A DNA stretch of 64,000 nt from Lysinibacillus sp. OF-1 (GCF_028356935.1 NZ_CP102798.1:3162001-3226000); one strand, 5' to 3'; shown: positions 19,247-27,413, counted from the stretch's first letter. Program-made: numbers and translations. The notes: generated by a model from the sequence alone, not told the origin.

Positions 19247-19289
19247 AGAAAAATGACAAAAGCCATCGAGAGTGAAGTTCTCGATGGCT
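19247..19289 (-). terminator. Terminator after mupG, module shared with two other sites
   Basis: AGCCATCGAGA (19261-19271) pairs with TCTCGATGGCT (19279-19289); the minus strand continues TTTTGTCATTTTTC. It follows mupG. Near-identical hairpins with the same tail stand at 36692 and 45517. Confidence 0.82.
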
Positions 19290-19332
19290 ACAGTCTGTGA
19301 GATTGATGACTCAATCCCTTTCTCACCTTTTT

Positions 19333-20415
19333 TCATTTTGTAAAGCCGAATGATGCCCATGGTTGAATATGTGCTAATAAAAATTGTTCTTCCTCAACAA
19401 CGCTAGCGATAACATTGCTCGACCCGGCATTTGGGATTTCTTTTAGAACAATTTGTAGCTCTCCCTTATAACGAACATCCAAATTATTATCAATCGTGAT
19501 ATCGCCTCTTTTTAATGGTCGTGTATCATGCACAGGAAAATCTCCGTTTTTATATTTAACCCGAGATTGTGTGCTACGAATGACATACTCAGAGACATCC
19601 CCTCTATTAAAATGGGGCTCTTTAAAAAGAATCGTTTCCTCTAAAATACTCGTGTCTGCTGACGGGACAACCTTTATTTCAAGCTTATTGCGATTTAATT
19701 GACCTAACGCACGTATTTCCTCCTCTGAGGCATACATATTGCCAATAATACAATCATCAATGAGCCCTGTATGCCATAAATCTTTCGCTTGTACAGTGAT
19801 AGGAAGATGACGATGCTCCTCTAATGTAGGTAACCCGTACTCCGTTTGCTCCCAAGGCCCAAATTGACCATGCTGCGAGGAGATCATCGCGGCAGTTCTC
19901 AAGTTGTGTGCTTTAAAGTGTTGGGATGTTTGTAAAAAGTGCTGACGAGATAGCCCAGTAAAGCGTCTTGGATAAAAATTATGACACCCGATAATGTTCT
20001 CTTTATTGGGCTGGTAAGAAACAATATTGTCTACATATTTCGTCCCGTTACTAATGTTTAATTCTATTTTTAGATTACTTGCGTCAAGTGACATCAACGC
20101 TTCTTCCTGACCAGAAAATCCCATATCTAAACGTAAGGCTGCCAAATAATAATGTTCCTTCAAATAGCCAATATCTTTAAAGGTTAAGCCTAAATCATCA
20201 AAAACAGCTGGTGCGATATCAGCCGATATGTCAAAACCAAGCTGCTGCGCAAAGGCATTAATTTGCTGTAATTTCTGACGCTCCCCCTCCTGTTTTAATG
20301 ACATCAAACAGGTAAAAATCCGATCAAAGCCATTGTCATGAGCAAGTTGAACATAGCGCTTCATTTCGTCTAGTGTACTATGCTGTGGATATAGCGAAAT
20401 TCCTAATCTTCTCAC
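19333..20415 (-). CDS. mupG: MupG-family (DUF871) 6-phospho-N-acetylmuramidase
   Basis: Cytoplasmic glycosidase family that, in Staphylococcus aureus, cleaves MurNAc-6P-GlcNAc taken up from peptidoglycan turnover. The 360-aa protein has the family architecture: an N-terminal TIM-barrel (RLGISLYPQHSTLDEMKRYVQLA, FDRIFTCLMS, ISADIAP, LRLDMGF, IELNISNGTKY, GCHNFYPRRFTGLS) and a C-terminal beta domain (about 250-360; RPLKRGDITIDN). The start is GTG behind GGAGGG. It is the last gene of the PTS operon, 24 bases after EIIC, so its substrate is presumably the phosphodisaccharide imported by that PTS. Confidence 0.85.
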   Translation of the reverse strand: MRRLGISLYPQHSTLDEMKRYVQLAHDNGFDRIFTCLMSLKQEGERQKLQQINAFAQQLGFDISADIAPAVFDDLGLTFKDIGYLKEHYYLAALRLDMGFSGQEEALMSLDASNLKIELNISNGTKYVDNIVSYQPNKENIIGCHNFYPRRFTGLSRQHFLQTSQHFKAHNLRTAAMISSQHGQFGPWEQTEYGLPTLEEHRHLPITVQAKDLWHTGLIDDCIIGNMYASEEEIRALGQLNRNKLEIKVVPSADTSILEETILFKEPHFNRGDVSEYVIRSTQSRVKYKNGDFPVHDTRPLKRGDITIDNNLDVRYKGELQIVLKEIPNAGSSNVIASVVEEEQFLLAHIQPWASFGFTK

Positions 20416-20439
20416 TTCAAACCCTCCGTTAATTGACGC

Positions 20440-21771
20440 TTATACTTCTACTTTTTCCCCTTGGGATTCCACAACAGATTGTTCGCTCTGTGCTGCTAAA
20501 GCAGCCTTTTGTTCATTCTGTCTTGACAAGCGATTAGCCATGGATAAAAATGGTAAATAGATACAAATAGCTACAACAATTAAGACAATACTCAGTACAG
20601 CTCCACGCCAAGATTGCGTGACTAGGAAACCATTAATAATTGGAGGCGTCGTCCATGGAACAGCAATCGTTGCTGCTGGCACCCAACCCCATTTTGTTAC
20701 AAAGAAAGCAATTGTCACATTGACCATTGGTGTCAAAATAAATGGTACAAATAAAATTGGATTTAAGACAATTGGTAAACCAAATAGTAATGGTTCATTA
20801 ATATTAAATAATCCGGGAGCAGCGGATAATTTACCAACCGTATTATATTGTTTGTTTTTACGAGCAATAATGAATATTGCGATAATTAAAGCGATCGTTG
20901 TACCTGAGCCACCCATATTAATAAAAGCGTCAAAGAACGGTTTGTTAATAATGTAAGGTGCGACTTTTCCAGCAGAAATGGCTGCAACGTTAGCATCAAT
21001 TGCTTGTAGATTAATCGATTGCATAAACGGCTCGATAATATTTGCCCCATGAATACCAAATGTCCATAAAAATGTTGGAATGAAGGCTAAAATAAGTCCA
21101 GCTACCCATGTATTTGTTAAGCCCATAAATGGCTCTTGAATCGATGAATAAAACGTTCCAATAATATCAGGTATATCAAACCCAGCAGAAATGATCGTAC
21201 GAACTAATGCTAATAAACCAATTGTTATAATTGCTGGAAGTAATGCTGCAAATGACTTTGACACAGCGGATGGCACACCTGCAGGCATTTTAATTAAAAG
21301 CTTTGGATTGCCAGATAAACGAGAAAATAGTTCTGCGGAAATTAAAGCGGTAATGAGGGCAACAAATATTCCTCCTGTACCTGTCGTTAAACCCGTTAAT
21401 CCCCCTTCACCAAACGTACCAAATGTCATATAACTGGCAAGCCCTATTACCCCACCAGATAATGCATCCTTGTCATAGCTTTTTGTCAGATGATAGGCAA
21501 CACAAAAGGCTAATAATAGAGAGATAATTCCAAATGTCGCTCCCCAAATATTCCCCCCAAACTGTGTCCATGTCTCATGCTTCCAAATGGCATCGAGTGC
21601 ATTTTGATATAATTTAATGGGCAAATTGTTAATAAGTACAGCTAATGATCCAACAATTGTCAACGGCATGATCGTAATAAAGCCGTCACGAATAGCAACT
21701 AAATGACGCTGATTCCCAACCCTAGCAGCAACCGGTACAAATTTTTCTTCTAAAAAACGGAACATCCACAT
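20440..21771 (-). CDS. PTS EIIC, lactose/cellobiose/chitobiose family
   Basis: Membrane permease subunit of a phosphotransferase system. The 443-aa protein begins with the EIIC-Lac type helix FRFLEEKFVPVAARVGNQRHLVAIRDGFITIMPLTIVGS (family hallmark) and has about ten hydrophobic segments, with the NINEPLLFGLP signature near residue 325. The Lac family normally takes diacetylchitobiose, cellobiose or lactose. Beside mupG and the nag genes, an amino-sugar disaccharide such as MurNAc-GlcNAc or chitobiose is the likely substrate. It differs from MurP, the usual MurNAc PTS, which belongs to the glucose family. Confidence 0.9.
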   Translation of the reverse strand: MWMFRFLEEKFVPVAARVGNQRHLVAIRDGFITIMPLTIVGSLAVLINNLPIKLYQNALDAIWKHETWTQFGGNIWGATFGIISLLLAFCVAYHLTKSYDKDALSGGVIGLASYMTFGTFGEGGLTGLTTGTGGIFVALITALISAELFSRLSGNPKLLIKMPAGVPSAVSKSFAALLPAIITIGLLALVRTIISAGFDIPDIIGTFYSSIQEPFMGLTNTWVAGLILAFIPTFLWTFGIHGANIIEPFMQSINLQAIDANVAAISAGKVAPYIINKPFFDAFINMGGSGTTIALIIAIFIIARKNKQYNTVGKLSAAPGLFNINEPLLFGLPIVLNPILFVPFILTPMVNVTIAFFVTKWGWVPAATIAVPWTTPPIINGFLVTQSWRGAVLSIVLIVVAICIYLPFLSMANRLSRQNEQKAALAAQSEQSVVESQGEKVEV

Positions 21772-21811
21772 ACACTCCCTTTGCTTTTTATTGTGACATC
21801 AAAATTTGATG

Positions 21812-22153
21812 TTACTCCCCTTTGATTCGTTCATATAACTCAATCATTTCTTGCGCTAAATCGCGAAAAGTAATAGCATTCATTAAATGATCTTGCGCAT
21901 GAATTAATAACATGGAAACCTCTACTTTTTCTCCCCTTGCTTCTTGAGACAGTAACCCCGTTTGAGCATGATGTGCTTCAATTAAAGACTCATTTGCTAA
22001 TTTAATTTTTTCTTTTGCTTCCTCAACTTGCCCCTTTTTTGCTAGCTGAAGAGCTTCCATACACTCACTTTTCGTATTGCCACTATGCACAATAAGACCC
22101 ATAATGGACTCCATTAATGCTGCTTCTCCCATTCCCTTTAACCCCTTTTTCAT
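21812..22153 (-). CDS. PTS EIIA, lactose/cellobiose family
   Basis: Soluble three-helix protein that passes phosphate from HPr to EIIB. The 113-aa length is typical. The phospho-accepting histidine lies in SMLLIHAQDHLMNAI, the family signature; the metal-binding Asp follows in the same motif. Its ATG overlaps the EIIB stop by 4 bases (ATGA), showing translational coupling. Confidence 0.94.
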   Translation of the reverse strand: MKKGLKGMGEAALMESIMGLIVHSGNTKSECMEALQLAKKGQVEEAKEKIKLANESLIEAHHAQTGLLSQEARGEKVEVSMLLIHAQDHLMNAITFRDLAQEMIELYERIKGE

Positions 22154-22461
22154 CCAATTAAGTGTAGTGCTTGCTTCAGGACATTTTCACCATTCATCAT
22201 GCCATAATCTGCCATATTGATGACATCGATTGGAAAGCCCCTATCCTTGAATTTTGTTTCAAATGACCCCTTTAAATAGCGAACCTGAGGACCTAATAAC
22301 AGCACATCCGCTTTTTTCGTCGCTAATACTTTTTCCACCTCACCTTCAGCAATGGCATAAATATCAGCTTCAATATTTTGCTCTTGAGCAGCTTTTTGCA
22401 TCTTAGATACTAATAAACTAGTACTCATGCCCGCTACACACACTAACATAATATTTTTCAT
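22150..22461 (-). CDS. PTS EIIB, lactose/cellobiose family
   Basis: Soluble subunit that phosphorylates the incoming sugar. The N-terminus NIMLVCVAGMSTSLLVSKM carries the phospho-cysteine (Cys9 of the short form) in the typical P-loop-like CxxGMSTSLL. I use the ATG at 22461, eight bases after GGAG, rather than the GTG nine bases upstream. It is first gene of the operon EIIB-EIIA-EIIC-mupG; two palindromic operator-like sites and a cre-like site stand upstream. Confidence 0.93.
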   Translation of the reverse strand: MKNIMLVCVAGMSTSLLVSKMQKAAQEQNIEADIYAIAEGEVEKVLATKKADVLLLGPQVRYLKGSFETKFKDRGFPIDVINMADYGMMNGENVLKQALHLIG

Positions 22462-22493
22462 TCGAAACACTCCTTTTTATGTTTTTTTGATTG

Positions 22494-22507
22494 TGTAATC
22501 GCTTACT
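22494..22507. promoter_or_regulatory. Possible catabolite-responsive element (CcpA) before the PTS operon
   Basis: TGTAATCGCTTACT matches the cre consensus TGWAANCGNTNWCA at all but the last base. It lies 33 bases before the EIIB start codon, where CcpA binding would block transcription. Match by eye only. Confidence 0.45.
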
Positions 22508-22526
22508 TATTTTGAGAATAGCACCT

Positions 22527-22544
22527 ATTGGTATATACCACAAT
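22527..22544. promoter_or_regulatory. NagR-type operator before the PTS operon
   Basis: ATTGGTATATACCACAAT contains the perfect 12-base palindrome TGGTATATACCA (22529-22540). The GGTATA half-site is the same as in the operator before nagA at 26923, which suggests the GntR protein of the nag operon also controls this PTS. Confidence 0.65.
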
Positions 22545-22632
22545 ACACTTTTTACATTAATTTTATATCCGTGTAATTATTTACAAAATTGGGCTATTGT
22601 TTTTTATAGCAACATAAACGATTCTACTCAAC

Positions 22633-22646
22633 TGGTATAGTCCAGA
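22633..22646. promoter_or_regulatory. Possible second NagR-type site before the PTS operon
   Basis: CTGGTATAGTCCAG: CTGG/CCAG arms with GGTATAG, the same half-site as at nagA. It lies about 170 bases upstream of EIIB and downstream of the acetyltransferase gene. A distal auxiliary site is possible. Confidence 0.45.
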
Positions 22647-22688
22647 AAAAAATCCAAAAAAATTTAAAATTTTCAAACCATTTAGTGC

Positions 22689-23864
22689 TTAAAAATACTC
22701 ATAAAATGCTGGCTTTTCAGTAGGCAATGCCCTTTGCCATCGTTGTAGAGTCTTTTCCACTGTCGATTGATTAGCATAGACAACAGCCTCTTTGACGGAA
22801 AGATAACCAACCATCATTGCAGAAAAAAGATTAATTGGTAGTGTTAACATATGCTTGTCAGAGACCGAATTTGTCTCAATTATGGACACTTGACCATTTT
22901 TATTTATTTGATAGACATGCTCATTCCAATGACAAAATGGATCGTCAATACGTATCGTCAATGTTTCTGTGATATCTCTCCATGGATACCGCTGCATAAA
23001 AGCTGCAACGTCTACGACTCTAACCATCACATCCTGTATGACTTCCCTTTTGAATTGCGGCTCTTTGAAATAAAAACCAAAGGGATAATGATTGCTAGTA
23101 ACACCTGTAATTTGATCGACACTTGCTGCATGTGACGTAATATAACGCCATATGGCTTGCTCCGCTAAATAATTAGCTACAATAAAGTCTTGAATGACAA
23201 ACGTCCCCTGCAGAATGGTATAACGAATATAGCCCTCTATTTTATCTGCTTGAAAATAGGCTGCAAAATGGCTGTCAGGGCTCCTTCTCTCAATTCTTTT
23301 CCACCAGGCATCATCTCTTACCATGCCTCCATTTTGCAATATTGCCATTATATTATGAAAATCCTTTATTTCCTTGAACAGCTCAGGCTCAACCCATTCA
23401 AAGCTCATCCGTTTGACGATATCCAGTTGTTTCCCAAACGACGGAAATTGTGCTTGTGGGATCGTGTAATGAAGCTTCTCAAAAAATAATTCCCAACCAA
23501 AATGTCGATAGAAGGACACAGAAAAAGGCGCTAAAACTGAAATGGTTTGCCCATTATCACGCATTTTTTGTAGGGCTTCTATCATGAGCCTTTTAATAAT
23601 CCCTTGTTGTCGGTACTCAGGATATGTTGCAACAAAGCCGATTCCGCCCATTTTATAAGGAACACCATGAACCGTCATGTTGAGTGGCAATATTAAAAGT
23701 TGACCGACAATCTTTTTATGATCATAAGCTCCTAATGTCGTACTCTGCTCTATCCAATAATGAAAGTCCTCTCGTCGAGCCCCTGTGTATTTATTCGGAA
23801 AACAATAATCTCTTAATTGATGAATCTGCCTATAATCATTAGGCGAGACGATGTGGATATCCAT
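22689..23864 (-). CDS. Eis-like GNAT N-acetyltransferase with SCP2-type C-terminus
   Basis: Acetyl-CoA-dependent acetyltransferase of the Eis type. The 391-aa protein has an N-terminal GNAT fold (LPLNMTVHGVPYKMGGIGFVATYPEYRQQGIIKRLM, with the acetyl-CoA loop RQQGI), a second degenerate GNAT domain (about 150-280) and a C-terminal sterol-carrier-like part (LTIRIDDPFCHWNEHVYQIN onward). Eis proteins acetylate amines such as aminoglycosides. AGGGGTGA precedes the ATG. Sitting between the PTS and nag operons it could act on amino-sugar compounds, but that is only positional inference. Confidence 0.82.
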   Translation of the reverse strand: MDIHIVSPNDYRQIHQLRDYCFPNKYTGARREDFHYWIEQSTTLGAYDHKKIVGQLLILPLNMTVHGVPYKMGGIGFVATYPEYRQQGIIKRLMIEALQKMRDNGQTISVLAPFSVSFYRHFGWELFFEKLHYTIPQAQFPSFGKQLDIVKRMSFEWVEPELFKEIKDFHNIMAILQNGGMVRDDAWWKRIERRSPDSHFAAYFQADKIEGYIRYTILQGTFVIQDFIVANYLAEQAIWRYITSHAASVDQITGVTSNHYPFGFYFKEPQFKREVIQDVMVRVVDVAAFMQRYPWRDITETLTIRIDDPFCHWNEHVYQINKNGQVSIIETNSVSDKHMLTLPINLFSAMMVGYLSVKEAVVYANQSTVEKTLQRWQRALPTEKPAFYEYF

Positions 23865-23903
23865 ATAATCACCCCTATTGCAATTCTAAAAATTCAGTTA
23901 TTT

Positions 23904-23956
23904 ACAAAAGATTCTTCTGCAGTGAGATGAAAACAATCACTGCAAGAATCTTTTGT
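23904..23956. terminator. Strong terminator after the HPr gene
   Basis: Arms of about 21 bases: ACAAAAGATTCTT + TGCAGTGA pair with TCACTGCA + AGAATCTTTTGT, with one bulged C. It closes the nagA-gntR-SIS-HPr operon on the minus strand. Confidence 0.85.
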
Positions 23957-23960
23957 CCTC

Positions 23961-24230
23961 TTAACATTCTTCTCCTATTTCTTTTGACACCATGATTTCT
24001 GTTACGGTTTGAAATAATTTTTCAATATCTGGACCAGCCGCTGAAATTTCTACTATACTACCAGGTGTTACACCCAATGACATAACGCCCATAATGGACT
24101 TTAGATTAACAGATTTTCCCTTGTACGTTAATTGAATATCACTTTCGAATGGAGTTACTGCAGTTACTAGTAGTGCAGCAGGTCTGGCATGAATGCCCTC
24201 AGGTGAAGTAATTTTATACATTTTTTTCAT
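23961..24230 (-). CDS. ptsH: HPr phosphocarrier protein
   Basis: Small PTS protein that takes phosphate from Enzyme I at a histidine and can be phosphorylated on a serine by HPr kinase for carbon control. In this 89-aa protein the active-site His is His14 (GIHARPA) and the regulatory serine is Ser45 (NLKSIMGVMSLG), so both functions look intact. It ends the nag operon, without ptsI beside it. Either it is the general ptsH of this strain moved into a sugar operon, or a dedicated paralogue. Confidence 0.92.
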   Translation of the reverse strand: MKKMYKITSPEGIHARPAALLVTAVTPFESDIQLTYKGKSVNLKSIMGVMSLGVTPGSIVEISAAGPDIEKLFQTVTEIMVSKEIGEEC

Positions 24231-24249
24231 TTACGATGTCTCCCCTTTT

Positions 24250-24969
24250 TCATGTAAAATCTATACGATGTTGATAGTTGGCCATCATTGTTTCATTATG
24301 CGACCAATCCGAGTCAACATTATTGCTGACAAAAATAGGTAACTCCTTTGTCGTCTTTGCTATTATTTCGATGACTTCGCTGAACAAGGCGTTTAATAAT
24401 AAGGAACCAATGACAGTAGAAGCTGGCGCATACTGCATTTCATGTAGATGCAAAACACCATCTCCAATAGGGATATGTGTATTGATCACAAAATCTACCA
24501 CGTCTTCAAGCCTGTGCCCACTGTGATGACGTGCAACCTGCTCTCTATAGAGGAGCGACTGTAGAGAAAACACGTATACCCCTGACTCCTTTGCCAACAA
24601 AGCAGCATCTATAGGGGCCGCATTTCTCCCTGAAGTTGAAATGACAATGCAAACGTCATTTTCACGAAAATCAAACTGTTCCTTATGTTGTTCAATAATA
24701 GTGGGATCCTTCTCATTGATTGAGGAAGCTAGTGCTCCAGCATGTAATGCCAAAGGTTCTAGAAAAATCGGACGAACAGGTACTAAACCACCAGCTCGAT
24801 AAAAAGCCTCCTGCGCTAATAGCTGAGAATGGCCGCAGCCAAATAATTGGATGATTCCACCTCTTTGAAGACGTTGAACAATGATTTGTGCTGCTTCCTT
24901 TAAATGAACAGTCTCCTGCTCCTTCACAATCTGGATGAGCTTTTCGATTTCAGAAAAATATGCATGCAT
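24250..24969 (-). CDS. SIS-domain sugar-phosphate protein (UPF0309 type)
   Basis: Sugar isomerase-fold protein of about 239 aa with the phosphosugar-binding features IQLFGCGHSQLLAQEAFYRAGGLVPV near residue 40 and VCIVISTSGRNAAPIDAALLAKE near 115. It belongs to the uncharacterised SIS group often next to nag genes; it is shorter than MurQ and lacks its signature. I use the ATG at 24969 with AGGTGA just upstream, five bases after the GntR stop. In an operon with nagA it could act on GlcN-6P or MurNAc-6P, taking the place of NagB or MurQ, but this is unproven. Confidence 0.82.
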   Translation of the reverse strand: MHAYFSEIEKLIQIVKEQETVHLKEAAQIIVQRLQRGGIIQLFGCGHSQLLAQEAFYRAGGLVPVRPIFLEPLALHAGALASSINEKDPTIIEQHKEQFDFRENDVCIVISTSGRNAAPIDAALLAKESGVYVFSLQSLLYREQVARHHSGHRLEDVVDFVINTHIPIGDGVLHLHEMQYAPASTVIGSLLLNALFSEVIEIIAKTTKELPIFVSNNVDSDWSHNETMMANYQHRIDFT

Positions 24970-24973
24970 ATAA

Positions 24974-25705
24974 TCACCTTTTAATTTCACTTATAAATTT
25001 ATAGCGATCAGCTCGATACGTACTGCGTACAAGCTCAAATGGTTTACCGTCCGATAAATAACTCGTACGTTTGATAATTAAAACAGGTGCTGTTTGATTT
25101 ATCTGTAGAAATTTACTATCTTCTTTTGAGACAATGGCTGCCTCCATTTGCTGTACGGCATTCCCAATCTTTTGATGGAACTTTGCTTCGATTAAAGCAT
25201 AAAGCGAGCCCATTATTTGCTTTTCATCCAACTCTGGATAGATTTTGACTGGAATATACGTTCTTTCAATCGCCATTGGCTGAGAATCGGCATTTCTAAT
25301 TCGCACCACAAAGAATACTTCTTCTCCAGGCTCAATCATTAAATCTCTTGCAATATCCACTGGTGGTATGATTTTTTCAAATCGTAACACCTTACTGCTT
25401 GGTTCCATTCCTCTAGCGCGCATATCTTCCGTAAAACTTGTTAAGCCCTTTAATGGCTGCTCCAATTTGGGATTAGCAACATAGGTACCTCTCCCTTTTT
25501 CTCGATATAACAGACCGCTGTTTACGAGATTGGTAATGGATTGACGCACAGTCATTCTACTAACATCAAATTGTGCAGAAAGTTCACGTTCTGAAGGTAT
25601 CGTCTCACCAATTCTGTATTCTTCTAAATAAATTCTTTGTTTAATAATCTCTTCTATTTGTATATAAATAGGTATATGAGAATTTTTCTCTAACAAATCT
25701 TGCAC
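24974..25705 (-). CDS. nagR: GntR/HutC-family regulator, NagR (YvoA)-like
   Basis: Repressor of amino-sugar use. The N-terminal winged helix (IPIYIQIEEIIKQRI, SERELSAQFDVSRMTVRQSITNLV, GRGTYVA) is followed by a UTRA effector domain from about residue 85 to the end (RTSYLSDGKPFELVRSTYRADRYKF). 243 aa matches YvoA. Known YvoA binds GlcN-6P or GlcNAc-6P. The start is either GTG 25705 or TTG 25696; the latter has the better-spaced ribosome site. It lies 17 bases after nagA in the operon it presumably regulates via the GGTATAG palindromes. Confidence 0.9.
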   Translation of the reverse strand: MQDLLEKNSHIPIYIQIEEIIKQRIYLEEYRIGETIPSERELSAQFDVSRMTVRQSITNLVNSGLLYREKGRGTYVANPKLEQPLKGLTSFTEDMRARGMEPSSKVLRFEKIIPPVDIARDLMIEPGEEVFFVVRIRNADSQPMAIERTYIPVKIYPELDEKQIMGSLYALIEAKFHQKIGNAVQQMEAAIVSKEDSKFLQINQTAPVLIIKRTSYLSDGKPFELVRSTYRADRYKFISEIKR

Positions 25706-25722
25706 CTTCCTTATCGCCTCTT

Positions 25723-26883
25723 TTATGATTTCTCAAATACAACTTTACCTCGACAAATCGTTTTTTGCACATTTAATTGTTGATCTAGCAAGACAAAATC
25801 TGCATCAAAGCCTTCTTCAATTCGACCTTTCATGGGAAGCTGCAATTGTTCAGCGGCATTCGTAGAAGACATGGCGACTATTTCTTGTAAGGAACAATTC
25901 GTAATGGCCTTCATATTTTTAACCGCCTGTTCCATTGTTAACACACTGCCAGCTAATGCTCCGTTCGCTAAATGGGCTCCTTTTTCACTTACATACACCG
26001 TTTGCCCACCTAAATCATATTCACCATACTGCAAGCCTTTCGCTCGCATGGCGTCCGTAATAAGAATGATCCCCTTGGCACCTTTTGTCCGATAGGCTAG
26101 CTTGACTGCTTGAGGATGACTATGCACACAATCAACAATTAATTCCACTTTGATGTTATCTTCTAATAATACCCCACCAACGACACCTGGATCACGATGA
26201 TGAAATGGTCGCATTTGATTATATAAATGAGTGGCTTGACTTATACCTAATGATACTGCTTGATGGACTTCCTCTATTGTAGCATCTGAGTGACCAATAG
26301 ACGGAATCACATTAAAGTTCTTTAATGCTTCAAGAAATGTGAATCCACCTTCTATTTCTGGTGCGACGGTAATTTGTTTGATACGATAACAGCTCATTTT
26401 TTGCCAATTAGCAAATTGTTCAATCGTAGGACTAATCATGTATTCTTCTGGCTGTGCACCTGCACGTATTTTCGAAACAAATGGACCTTCAACATGAATG
26501 CCCAGTAAAACGGCTTCTCCTTCTTGCTGTTCAAATTGCGCCACATTGACTAAAGCGCTTTCAATTTTGGCTATAGTTTGTGTCATAGTTGTAGCAAGGA
26601 AACCTGTAACGCCTTCTTGCACTAAGGACTGTGCTATTTCATGCAAAGCTAATGGACTAGCATCCATCGTATCATGCCCAGCTGATCCATGAATGTGCAT
26701 ATCAATATAGCCAGGGAGCAGTAGCCAATCATGATTTTGCCCATCAATACGTTGCACTGCCTTTCTTGACAAACACTGCCCTATTTGAATGATCTTACCA
26801 TCTTCTATATAGACGTCACCCTTAAACGGCTGATCATCAGGATTAATAATCCTAACATTTGAGATTAATAATGTGTCCTTCAA
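25723..26883 (-). CDS. nagA: N-acetylglucosamine-6-phosphate deacetylase NagA
   Basis: Converts GlcNAc-6P to GlcN-6P and acetate in the cytoplasm. The 386-aa amidohydrolase has the metal/substrate motifs PGYIDMHIHGSAGHDTMDA, HVEGPFV, GHSDAT, THLYNQM and ITDAM. The true start is TTG 26883 directly behind the perfect ribosome site GGAGGTGATAAGT; the upstream in-frame ATG has none. It is first in the operon nagA-nagR-SIS-HPr. nagB, which usually follows, is absent here. Confidence 0.95.
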   Translation of the reverse strand: MKDTLLISNVRIINPDDQPFKGDVYIEDGKIIQIGQCLSRKAVQRIDGQNHDWLLLPGYIDMHIHGSAGHDTMDASPLALHEIAQSLVQEGVTGFLATTMTQTIAKIESALVNVAQFEQQEGEAVLLGIHVEGPFVSKIRAGAQPEEYMISPTIEQFANWQKMSCYRIKQITVAPEIEGGFTFLEALKNFNVIPSIGHSDATIEEVHQAVSLGISQATHLYNQMRPFHHRDPGVVGGVLLEDNIKVELIVDCVHSHPQAVKLAYRTKGAKGIILITDAMRAKGLQYGEYDLGGQTVYVSEKGAHLANGALAGSVLTMEQAVKNMKAITNCSLQEIVAMSSTNAAEQLQLPMKGRIEEGFDADFVLLDQQLNVQKTICRGKVVFEKS

Positions 26884-26922
26884 ACTTATCACCTCCAACC
26901 TTTTTATGAACGCTCTCCAAAA

Positions 26923-26940
26923 GGTATAGTTGTCTATACC
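26923..26940. promoter_or_regulatory. NagR-type operator before nagA
   Basis: GGTATAGTTGTCTATACC: perfect 7-base arms around TTGT, 40 bases before the nagA start. It fits operators of GntR/HutC-type NagR proteins and shares the GGTATA half-site with the PTS operators. Confidence 0.72.
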
Positions 26941-27028
26941 AATTATATGCTCGTTCATCTAAAATAAAAAGTTATTTTTTCATATTTTCAAAATTTTTCT
27001 ATAAATCTTTCTTTTAAAAATTGGCAAC

Positions 27029-27058
27029 AAAAAAGGAGCTACTCTCAAGCTCCTTTTT
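27029..27058. terminator. Terminator after the 6S RNA candidate
   Basis: AAAAAGGAGCT - ACTCTCA - AGCTCCTTTTT. On the minus strand it directly follows the 6S-like RNA; its symmetric A/T runs could serve both directions. Confidence 0.75.
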
Positions 27059-27059
27059 A

Positions 27060-27216
27060 ATCCTATGTATAGGACGAATCCCAATTGTGCCGTAATGCCA
27101 AGAAACATTCGTTTTGAACCCGCAATTTGCAGGGGGGTGCCCGCTTTGCAGCTTTAAACGTCCCGCTCCGCTAGGGGCATGTTTGCGACTACAAAATGAA
27201 GGCTCCCGATTCGATA
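27060..27216 (-). ncRNA. ssrS: Probable 6S RNA
   Basis: Non-coding, GC-richer than its surroundings and self-complementary overall. Near the ends CGAATC and GATTCG can close a long stem; inner parts include GGTTCAAAACGAATGTTTC and TTGGCATTACGG, which resemble the 3' half of Gram-positive 6S RNAs. It lies just downstream of aspS on the same strand and ends in a terminator; in B. subtilis the 6S-1 gene (bsrA) occupies the matching place beside aspS. 6S RNA mimics an open promoter and binds RNA polymerase. Exact ends are estimates. Confidence 0.65.
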
Positions 27217-27352
27217 GTGTTCGGTCAAAACTGTGAAGTAGATTTAGCAGTTAGACAAACACATCAGGATTCGTATTACAGTTATCATAACACCACTTTT
27301 CTGATAATTCAAACGATTTTCTCTCATAATCTATATTTTCCTGAAAAAACAC

Positions 27353-27403
27353 AAAAAAATACCTAGATTCTCAACAATATTTGCTAGGAAATCCAGGTAT
27401 TTT
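27353..27403 (-). terminator. Terminator after aspS
   Basis: AATACCTAGATT (27358-27369) pairs with AATCCAGGTATT (27390-27401), then TTTTTTTG on the minus strand, just past the aspS stop. Confidence 0.8.
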
Positions 27404-27413
27404 GTTTTATTCA

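Larger units (their letters stand above)
18955..19289 (+). mobile_element. Remnant of an IS1182-like element (copy 1)
   Basis: A decayed element in plus orientation: a GC-rich left part with CGAGCTGCTTTCCCCGC, the motif GTAAACTTTTAA just upstream of the coding relic, a transposase N-terminus (19064-19243), and a terminal hairpin at 19261-19289. The same order appears reversed at 45.5-45.8 kb (copy 2). Most of the transposase is missing, so it cannot move by itself. Confidence 0.65.
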
